Origin: Planctomycetaceae bacterium
GTDB taxonomy: Bacteria; Planctomycetota; Planctomycetia; Planctomycetales; Planctomycetaceae
NCBI GenBank assembly: GCA_021732995.1
Contig: JAKFWA010000025.1
Location: 117,736-181,735 of the forward strand
Length of the DNA stretch: 64,000 nt
Direction: 5' to 3'
The notes beneath the pieces were generated by a model. That model saw only the letters and a program-made list of their open reading frames with translations, did not search any database and was not told the DNA's origin. A program made the translations under genes and the position numbers. Below are positions 57,700 to 64,000 of this stretch, one piece after another (the first letter of the stretch is position 1; the number at the start of each line of letters is the position of its first letter).

Positions 57700-58830
57700 C
57701 TATTTGGTGTATCGCACGCTGATGACTTCCCGGATCACACCCATGTTGCGTTTGACTTCTTGATACTTCTGGTCGATGCGCGGGCCGAAGCCGGTGGCGT
57801 CGCCGCTGCCGATACTGCGGGCGCGGCCGGGTTCGTCGGCGGGAGCGGGCTCACCCTCTGGCCATGATGCCTGGAACGACGCGGTGATCGTTCCCAAGCC
57901 GGCGGTGTGATTCAAACCGCCTGCAGCACTCTTCGCGTATTCGGTGACGAGGAACTTGTCGGTTTTCTCGTTGGTCACGTGCCAGCCGGGAATGGTCACT
58001 GACTTATGAGGTCCGACGATAACCGCCGTGTAGCGCGGCTCACCGTTACGAGGGCCTTCGATCTGCCGCAGTTCACTGAAGGCATACATGCTCAAGCCGT
58101 CAATCTTGAGCTGCACGGCCATTTCCAAGTCCGAGTCATTGACGAGCCGCACGGCGTAAGTCTCACCGCGATTGATCGCCACGTAGGCCAGGCCTTCCTT
58201 TTCCCCCGCCACACGCGGTTGGCCGTCAACGATGAGTTCCACTCCGCACAAGCCGTCCAGGCGGCTGCGGACGACGGACTTGCTGATGCTTGGCTTGGGG
58301 TCGACGAGTTGTTTGCGCAGTTCGCGGTCGCGTTCGAGTTCCGTGCCCTTCGGATCCAGCGAAGCCGTCAGACCGATCATGCTGGCCACACCATCCGATC
58401 CACGAACGGTCCGCTGAAAATCCACGTCCAGCAGCGAGTTCCCGAAGCTGTCCTCAATTGTGGCCTGAACCTTGAGAGCCAGCACCTTGCGTCCCAATCG
58501 GGCATCGTCGGGATTATCAGCAGGAACTTCGGCCAGACGATACTGACCTTTGAGGCCCAACTCGGCCCGCGTCTTCACGGTCACTTTGAGCTTCTGAAGC
58601 TCTTCGGTCAGCACCTGCACCAAGCCGGGGCCGGTGGACGTCGGAAAATTCGCAGGCCCTGAGAACTGGCCAATCGCGATGGATTCCGCCGAGCGGCCAT
58701 CCAGGAAGCCTTTGATCGACTTGGCCAGTTCACCCAGTTCGCGACGCAGGTCTTGCGAGCACCGGGCTTGCTGCGGACACAGCCAGAACAGACACAGGAA
58801 CAGTCCAATAGCGAATCGGCGATGGGACAT
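57700..58830 (-). CDS. secreted protein, possible CsgG/FlgO-like domain
   Basis: A 376-residue protein starting at ATG 58830, with a signal peptide (ending QQARC). Residues 30-150 (RELGELAKSIKGFLDG, AIGQFSGPANFPTSTGPG, LVQVLTEELQKLKVTVK, and an AEVPADNPD turn) look like the N-terminal domain of secreted CsgG/FlgO/TolB-type proteins that sense or build export complexes. The C-terminal half is beta-rich, with AVQLKIDGLSMYAF and SVTIPGWHV. It is upstream of the array by 78 bases and in the same direction, so it may be co-transcribed with copy 1. Confidence 0.6.
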   Translation of the reverse strand: MSHRRFAIGLFLCLFWLCPQQARCSQDLRRELGELAKSIKGFLDGRSAESIAIGQFSGPANFPTSTGPGLVQVLTEELQKLKVTVKTRAELGLKGQYRLAEVPADNPDDARLGRKVLALKVQATIEDSFGNSLLDVDFQRTVRGSDGVASMIGLTASLDPKGTELERDRELRKQLVDPKPSISKSVVRSRLDGLCGVELIVDGQPRVAGEKEGLAYVAINRGETYAVRLVNDSDLEMAVQLKIDGLSMYAFSELRQIEGPRNGEPRYTAVIVGPHKSVTIPGWHVTNEKTDKFLVTEYAKSAAGGLNHTAGLGTITASFQASWPEGEPAPADEPGRARSIGSGDATGFGPRIDQKYQEVKRNMGVIREVISVRYTK

Positions 58831-59393
58831 AATTGGTTTCCCGACTGGACGTGAAGGCACACAGATGACGCAAAACAGTAGCAAATCCGCAACGGAAGTT
58901 CGCAAATGCGCGGGCGGTAAAAACGGCAGCGAACCTGGCCTCGAAGGACAGTCAGTTGACGTCTTCCGCTCACGGTGATGTTAAACGTAGAACGAGTTCA
59001 CACGACTAATGGCCCAATGCGAACGAGCCGAAGGCAGGCGCAAGATGACGGTAGCTGGTCATGTTCATCTCCGCCGTCCCTCGGCCGGATCCGGAACAGC
59101 ACCGTTATATGAGTTGCATCGTGTGTCGATAGTTCGGTCGCAGCAGCTTCCATTTAAGAGAACGCGGGCGTCAGATCTATCTTCCCGAAAATCTTCCAGA
59201 GTCTTTTGGGTCGAGCGCAGCCGCCAACTGTTCGGGCTTCAGGCACCACACGAAATCCGCTCAGCACATGGAAGACGGAAAGCGGCCGTTGTCCAGTTAG
59301 CCCACTCGCAACCAAGCTCCCGAATCCAGTGTGCTTATCCTCAACCCAGGCTCTGACCTGCGGCGTCAGATCGTCGGGGCAGAACTCTCAAGA
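58831..59393. other. intergenic region
   Basis: These 563 bases hold no gene I can support: short frames lack a ribosome-binding site and ordinary protein composition. It probably contains the promoter for the gene starting at 58830 and the 3' flank of the gene starting at 60539. Confidence 0.5.
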
Positions 59394-60539
59394 TCAGACG
59401 TTCTTCTTCAAGCTCTCGATCTTGCCTTCCTGCAGGATGGGCAGATAGCGGTTCGGAATCGCGAGGATGAAGCACGCCACCGATGTTCCGAACAAGTGAC
59501 CCGGACGGCCTCCAGTGACATAACGGGTGTCCCGCCAGGCTCCATCTTCCCCTGTGTCATTGGCCTTGCGCGTCTGCGAGATCACAAGGTTGTTGCGGAG
59601 GATCGGGTAGCAGTCCTCCCAGTATTTACCGCCGACCTGGTACAGCGCCTGTCCAACGTAATAGAGCGTGTAGGCATCGAGCGTAACGGTCCCCTCACCT
59701 TGTTTCGGCTCGCGCAACTTCTTGACAGTCTCCTGGATCGTTTCCATGTTCTTGGCGATCCGCCAATCGTCGTACTGCCCGAATTCCTGCATACAGACCA
59801 CCCCAGCCGCAGCCATCGCGGTGGTGCCGTTGTGCCCGTCGTAGGTGAACTGGCCAGGCCCTTCCTTCAGCCGGGGGTCGTCGAGCGCCCGGGCCCCGTT
59901 ACCCGCCCGGTACTTTTCACGCACGCTCTGAATCGCCATCTGAATCACGTCGCCGCGGACTTCCAGCCCGCTATCGACGGCACTGCGCAAGGCCTTCGCC
60001 TGCATGACGACCAGGCTCAAGTCGTGGCCGTAACTCTGACGGTGAGCCCGGTAATCCCAGCCCCCGTCGCGGGCCTGAGTGTTCGCGATCAGCCGCAGCG
60101 CCTGTTCCAGCACCTTCGAAATGCGCTGATCGTGGGTCATCCCGTGCGCCTGCCCCAGCACAAACGTCGCCAAGCCGTGATTGTACATGTCGCGCTGCGG
60201 GTCAGCGATATTCAGCAAGCCAGACGGCTTTGAGTTCTTCATCACATAGTCGAGCGCACGCTGCACGGTGTCGCCGTACTTGCCGCGACCGGGCAGATGA
60301 CCATCAGCCAGAAATGCCAAGGCGCCCAGACTCACCAAGCCGAGATCATTAGATTCCCAATTGCCCTGCGGACCCTGATTGCGGGCCAGCCATTCCAGTC
60401 CGCGCTTCAAGGCAAGTTCGCTCGAGGAAGTGATTTCCCACTCGGGCGGCGCTTTGTCCTGCGCCTGTACGGTCAATGGCCGCCCCCCGCACGCCAGCAG
60501 GGTTAACAGCTTCAGAAAATGGCGACGATCGACTGACAT
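59394..60539 (-). CDS. secreted prenyltransferase/squalene-oxidase-repeat protein
   Basis: A 381-residue protein with a short export signal (MSVDRRHFLKLLTLLACGG, twin-arginine-like RRHFLK). It has repeats of the squalene/oxidosqualene type: QGNWESNDLGLVSLGALAFL, RDGGWDYR and GQFTYDGHNGTTAMAAAGVV. The family forms alpha-alpha barrels, and secreted members in planctomycetes have unknown substrates. It has no cyclase DXDD motif in the visible sequence, so triterpene cyclisation is unlikely. Confidence 0.85.
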   Translation of the reverse strand: MSVDRRHFLKLLTLLACGGRPLTVQAQDKAPPEWEITSSSELALKRGLEWLARNQGPQGNWESNDLGLVSLGALAFLADGHLPGRGKYGDTVQRALDYVMKNSKPSGLLNIADPQRDMYNHGLATFVLGQAHGMTHDQRISKVLEQALRLIANTQARDGGWDYRAHRQSYGHDLSLVVMQAKALRSAVDSGLEVRGDVIQMAIQSVREKYRAGNGARALDDPRLKEGPGQFTYDGHNGTTAMAAAGVVCMQEFGQYDDWRIAKNMETIQETVKKLREPKQGEGTVTLDAYTLYYVGQALYQVGGKYWEDCYPILRNNLVISQTRKANDTGEDGAWRDTRYVTGGRPGHLFGTSVACFILAIPNRYLPILQEGKIESLKKNV

Positions 60540-60669
60540 TGTCCCGACTCCGCAAAAGTCCGACCAGAACGCGGAAGACTCAGATCATAACAATTCGCCA
60601 GCCGGTTGAGCACCCGATCGACATGCAACCCGGCGCAGGGCGAGGTCGCAAGCCGCATCTTGTTGAGAT

Positions 60670-62037
60670 TCAACGCACCGCGTTTGCCCGCAGGCGTTCA
60701 GCCAGTCGAACCAGCAACCGGCGGTGTTCGGCAGGTTCTTGAGCGGCGACGTTGCACAGGTCCCAGATGTCTTCCGGTTTGACGAACATCAAGCCGGGCA
60801 GGTCCGGGCGTTCGGCGAAGTCATTGCCATCTGCCTCTTCGCTCGACAGCCCGCGCAAGAGACGATCGGACGTACGAAGTCCGATTTCGCCCAGCGGGCT
60901 GAAGTGCCACGCCACACGTTCCGGATCGGAGTTGGCATCGAGGCACCTCAGCAGGCTCGCGCCATCCGAGTTAGAACCACCAGTCGCCTGGAACCAGTCG
61001 AGCAGCGTTGCAGCCAGGTCTGGCGTTTGAACGAGGTCATGATGCCGAGTGCCCAGCGTCGCGGAGTCGCCACGTAACACCAGCAGCGGCGTCCGCAGCC
61101 CGGCATGCACGAGTTCCGACGTATGATCCTCGATGAGATCCGGTGGCAGAAAGTCAGCTCGCTCATTCAGGCTTTGGCCGCATGCCGCTGAAAGCATCAA
61201 CAACGTTTCGCTGCTCTTCGGCCAGCACGCGTCCAGCAGCCTGCCGAGCCAATGATCGATCAACGTCACGTAGCTGCCAAACAGCAGGCGAGACATCCGA
61301 TGCAGCAGGTCCAGCACTTCGGGGTCATCGGTGATCGCTGCCGGTTCCGCCTCTTCGTCTTCTTCAACATCCGGCGCGAACAAGTCCGCAGACAGCACGA
61401 TGTCTCTCAGTTCCTCATCGGACCCGAGTTGTTCCAGCATGTCGCGAGCGGCCTGACGGATCTGGCGGGCTCGTCGAGCCGCCGGAGTTTGCTCGTCGGG
61501 TTCTTCGGAATCCTCATCTTCTTCCAGCGGGATGAGTTCTTCGAGATACAGCTCCGCGAAAAACTGCGGTGGCATCCACGGCGTCGGGATGCCACGCGAA
61601 TGAACCCACACCAACGCGTTCTCATCAGCCTTTAGCTTTTGCCAGACTTCGCAGGCTCGTTGCACGGCGCGCGCAAACGGGACGTCTTCAGACGCCGCGT
61701 CGAGACCATCTGCTCCCGAAACCGCCTCAGCGTGGTCAAACAGCTCAGCGGGCAGACCTTCGAGCGACTCGGCGATCAGGTGACACTTCACTCCCGCAGC
61801 TCGCAGTTGAGTGAGCGCGGCCGGGTTACTCGTCATTCCGGAACTGAAAAACTCAAAGCGGCCCGTCCACCACGGATGATTCGGGCCGGCGGGACTCGGG
61901 ATTTCGGCGAAGTGCTGTTCAAACACTGCAGCTCGCGCGGCCAGCCGATCCAGAGCGGGAGTTTCGATCCACTCATTGCCGTAACAACTCAGGAACTCAG
62001 CGGGCAACCTGTCGAACGTAATGACGATGGCTTTCAT
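60670..62037 (-). CDS. sulfatase-like protein without the formylglycine motif
   Basis: A 455-residue alkaline-phosphatase-superfamily protein starting at ATG 62037. It opens MKAIVITFDRLPAEFLSCYGN, the usual start of sulfatase-type domains. The region where sulfatases have C/S-x-P-x-R reads PAGPNHPWWTGR, so the nucleophile Cys/Ser and the Arg are gone. There is no signal peptide. A long acidic stretch (EEDEDSEEPDEQ, DVEEDEEAE) lies in the middle. Sulfate ester hydrolysis is therefore unlikely; a binding or altered-hydrolase role is possible. Confidence 0.75.
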   Translation of the reverse strand: MKAIVITFDRLPAEFLSCYGNEWIETPALDRLAARAAVFEQHFAEIPSPAGPNHPWWTGRFEFFSSGMTSNPAALTQLRAAGVKCHLIAESLEGLPAELFDHAEAVSGADGLDAASEDVPFARAVQRACEVWQKLKADENALVWVHSRGIPTPWMPPQFFAELYLEELIPLEEDEDSEEPDEQTPAARRARQIRQAARDMLEQLGSDEELRDIVLSADLFAPDVEEDEEAEPAAITDDPEVLDLLHRMSRLLFGSYVTLIDHWLGRLLDACWPKSSETLLMLSAACGQSLNERADFLPPDLIEDHTSELVHAGLRTPLLVLRGDSATLGTRHHDLVQTPDLAATLLDWFQATGGSNSDGASLLRCLDANSDPERVAWHFSPLGEIGLRTSDRLLRGLSSEEADGNDFAERPDLPGLMFVKPEDIWDLCNVAAQEPAEHRRLLVRLAERLRANAVR

Positions 62038-62318
62038 CCGCTGTGGGTACCTCGAAGTTGCAGTGCTGGTGGTGGACAGGGTGCGGTCTGACGCGTGGCG
62101 CCGGAGCCATCGCATTAGACTTGGTGGAAACCTACAAATCGACACCCCGGTCGCTGAGACAGGTTCAAATCAGCGAACTTCCGCTGAGACAGCTTGAAAC
62201 GCGGCCAGGTTCCCGCCGAAGATCCTGGATCTGCAGTCAGACACCGCAAGTTCCCGCCCGTTCGCGTTGCCCGTCAGTCCCGCCTTACTACGCCTCAAGC
62301 CACCTGCCTGGAGTCGCC
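62038..62318. other. divergent intergenic region
   Basis: These 281 bases separate the sulfatase-like gene (minus) and the DUF1501 gene (plus) and must hold both promoters. No clear box pair stands out. Confidence 0.5.
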
Positions 62319-63731
62319 ATGCTCTCTGCCTCGGAAGCTGCCGATTGGACCCGTCGCCGCTGGTTGCAAGCGGGTGCGTTTGCCGCATTGGGAGCGTCCA
62401 CGCCGCACTGGCTGTCGCGGTTGGCTCAGGCCGGAGAGAAAACGGCGCGAGCCAAGAACGTACTGGTTATTCTGGAACAGGGCGGCGTTTCACACATCGA
62501 TTCCTGGGATCCAAAACCGGATGTCGTCAGCGAGCACCGCAGCCCCTATCAACCGGTCGCGACGACCGTGCCGGGGCTGTTCTTCACGAGCGTTCTGCCG
62601 AAAACGGCCGCGATTGCTCACAAGCTGTCCGTCGTGCGCTCGTTCCATCACACCAAAGCCGGGGCCGACGCGCACCCCAACGGCACGCAGTACATCCTGT
62701 CGGGAGCTCACCCCAGCAGCCCGCAGACCATGCCGGACATCGGCTGCATTGTCTCCAAGACCTGCGGCACCGCGTGCCCCGATCTGCCGTCCTACGTGAT
62801 GGTGCCCGGCAATCACGAGCAAGCTGCCGAGACTCGCACCGGATTCCTGCCTGAAGGTTTCAAGGTCTTCAAGACCGGCGGCGGCGATGTGTCTCATCCC
62901 GGCTGGAAGGTCAACGACCTGCTGCCGCGTCCAGAGAACCAGTCAAACCGCTTCGCCGGACGGCAGTCCTTGCTGACCAATCTGGATCAGAGCTTCGGTC
63001 GCGCGGGTAATCCGGCTCCGACCACCGAAGGCATGAATCGCTTCTACGATCAGGCGTTCTCGATGCTGACCAGTTCGGCTGTGACGCGCGCCTTCGACGT
63101 GCAGTCAGAACCCGCTGGCGTGCGAGAACGCTACGGAGCCGGACATCGCGGCGCCTGCTATCTGGTTGGTCGCAAGTTGATCGAAGCGGGAGTGCGTTTC
63201 GTCACAGTCGACGTCCGCTGGCCGCACATGCCCGGCAAACCCGGCGGCGGTAATCTGAACTGGGATCATCACGATTTCATTTACGCGTCCGAGACCTGTG
63301 AACTCCCCGGAGCCAGTGGCGCCGGAGCCGGCCGCTACGGGTTCGCTCACTGGGTGATGATGGGCAGCCTTGATCAGGCTTATGCGGCCTTGATTGATGA
63401 TCTCGATGAACGCGGACTACTGGCTGAAACCCTGGTGTGCTGGGTGACCGAGTTCGGTCGCACGCCGCGCATCAACAAACATCAGGGCCGTGACCATTGG
63501 CCGCATGCTTATACAATGGTCTTCGCAGGAGCCGGTGTCCGCGGCGGTCAGGTGATCGGCGCCACCGATGCTGACGGCGGGTATGTGGCAACTCAGGGTT
63601 ATACACCTGAAGATTACGCCGCGACGGTCTATGAGAAATTAGGTATCAACCGCGACGTACCGCTTTATACCCCCACCAAACGCCCCGTCTACTTCGGCCA
63701 CATGGGCGAACCCATCGCCGGGCTGCTGTAG
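62319..63731 (+). CDS. DUF1501 family protein with twin-arginine signal
   Basis: A 470-residue DUF1501 protein starting at ATG 62319 (GGAG upstream). The N-terminus TRRRWLQAGAFAALGAS is a twin-arginine export signal. The body has LFLEQGG-like ILEQGGVSHIDSWDPKP, SVVRSFHHT, HPNGTQYILSG, and WVTEFGRTPRINKHQGRDHWP, the last being the typical DUF1501 motif of the alkaline-phosphatase superfamily. Planctomycete genomes carry many of these; substrates are unknown. Upstream in-frame starts were discarded because the Tat signal begins here. Confidence 0.9.
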   Translation: MLSASEAADWTRRRWLQAGAFAALGASTPHWLSRLAQAGEKTARAKNVLVILEQGGVSHIDSWDPKPDVVSEHRSPYQPVATTVPGLFFTSVLPKTAAIAHKLSVVRSFHHTKAGADAHPNGTQYILSGAHPSSPQTMPDIGCIVSKTCGTACPDLPSYVMVPGNHEQAAETRTGFLPEGFKVFKTGGGDVSHPGWKVNDLLPRPENQSNRFAGRQSLLTNLDQSFGRAGNPAPTTEGMNRFYDQAFSMLTSSAVTRAFDVQSEPAGVRERYGAGHRGACYLVGRKLIEAGVRFVTVDVRWPHMPGKPGGGNLNWDHHDFIYASETCELPGASGAGAGRYGFAHWVMMGSLDQAYAALIDDLDERGLLAETLVCWVTEFGRTPRINKHQGRDHWPHAYTMVFAGAGVRGGQVIGATDADGGYVATQGYTPEDYAATVYEKLGINRDVPLYTPTKRPVYFGHMGEPIAGLL

Positions 63732-63759
63732 TTCGATCTATTTCAATGGAGCGCCTGTG

Positions 63760-63813
63760 GCATGGACGCCTCGTCCGTGCTGCACCCATTGGCGATGGGT
63801 GAGGCGTCCATGC
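63760..63813. repeat. nested intergenic hairpin
   Basis: Thirteen-base outer arms (63760-63772 and 63801-63813) are fully complementary, and six-base inner arms (63784-63789 and 63795-63800) also pair. The element follows the DUF1501 stop by about 30 bases. Confidence 0.8.
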
Positions 63814-63961
63814 TACGGATCGTCGATGCTGTGCCAGCCTTCGGCGACAGCAACACGACCGGCTAATGGCTGCGTCCGCTTCGCGGTCAGGAGCCGTGTG
63901 CGAATCCCACAATACAGATCGCAACAAATAGCTGCGATCGACTCACAAGCGAACTTCATTG

Positions 63962-64000
63962 CTCCCCTCGCCCCGGTCTCGCCGGGGAGAGGGGTTGGGG
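63962..64000. repeat. GC-rich hairpin at the window edge
   Basis: CTCCCCTC is matched by GAGAGGGG around a CCCC/GGGG core. Such elements are common between genes in these genomes. It may continue past the window. Confidence 0.6.

Larger units (their letters stand above)
63732..64000. other. intergenic region with two hairpins
   Basis: No gene is seen. A nested hairpin at 63760-63813 has outer arms GCATGGACGCCTC/GAGGCGTCCATGC and inner arms ACCCAT/ATGGGT. It may act as a terminator or REP-type element after the DUF1501 gene. A second hairpin, CTCCCC-type with a CCCC/GGGG core, starts at 63962 and runs to the window end. Confidence 0.6.

Noticed and set aside
59009..59448. Plus-strand frames in the 58.8-59.4 kb gap
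   Set aside because: They are short, have biased composition and no start signals, and run into the 3' end of the neighbouring minus-strand gene.
1..64000. CRISPR array
   Set aside because: The regular repeats present are in-frame 66-bp coding units or scattered hairpins without spacer structure.

Overview
The window looks like a planctomycete chromosome (Planctomycetota). The evidence is a DUF1501 protein with a twin-arginine signal, a secreted prenyltransferase/squalene-oxidase-repeat protein, long secreted WD40-caspase proteins, moderately high GC, and many short intergenic hairpin repeats of the kind these genomes carry. It splits into two parts at about 33.7 kb.

Bases 1 to about 33,715 are one end of a tailed-phage-like prophage. 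The plus-strand genes up to 6.2 kb form an overlapping early-type operon: a candidate replication protein, a GNAT acetyltransferase, small zinc-ribbon proteins, and a fused N6-adenine/C5-cytosine DNA methyltransferase. The minus-strand genes from 33.0 down to 6.2 kb form a lysis/accessory and morphogenesis operon. In transcription order it holds small membrane proteins and lipoproteins, a second adenine methyltransferase, a class 3 lipase, the large terminase, a zinc-ribbon protein, a gpW-like protein, portal, fused prohead protease-scaffold, major capsid, head-tail connectors, tail tube, tail assembly chaperone (with a probable -1 frame extension), tape measure, and tail-tip candidates including a protein with eight 22-residue repeats. 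No sheath gene is seen, so a siphovirus-like tail is inferred. A two-gene plus-strand cassette (membrane GAF-like protein plus a small membrane protein) sits between terminase and portal, in the position of a phage moron. The prophage ends at 33,671-33,715 in the 3' half of a tRNA-Lys(CTT) gene followed by that tRNA's own terminator. The intact tRNA and the integrase are therefore expected off the left edge.

Bases 33.8 to 57.6 kb hold seven head-to-tail minus-strand genes of 970-1,070 codons. Each encodes a signal peptide, WD40 repeats, a WTPEGYY module, a beta-sandwich-like region and a C-terminal caspase (peptidase C14) domain, followed in six of the seven by an EF-hand-like loop. A decayed 3' fragment of what looks like an eighth copy lies at 38.76 kb. 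Copies differ in domain insertions (a PDZ domain in one) and around the catalytic residues. Two secreted proteins of unknown function flank or interrupt the array. The last 6 kb carries ordinary planctomycete genes: a squalene-oxidase-repeat protein, a sulfatase-like protein lacking the sulfatase nucleophile motif, and DUF1501.

The most unusual signal is a family of about sixteen short palindromes, CGCC-N6-GGCG. They lie almost entirely inside prophage coding sequences and are usually read in one frame, so that unrelated proteins share an S/T/P-P-x-x-A-A peptide. A second palindrome family (GTCAC..GTGAC) lies in the same low-complexity linkers.
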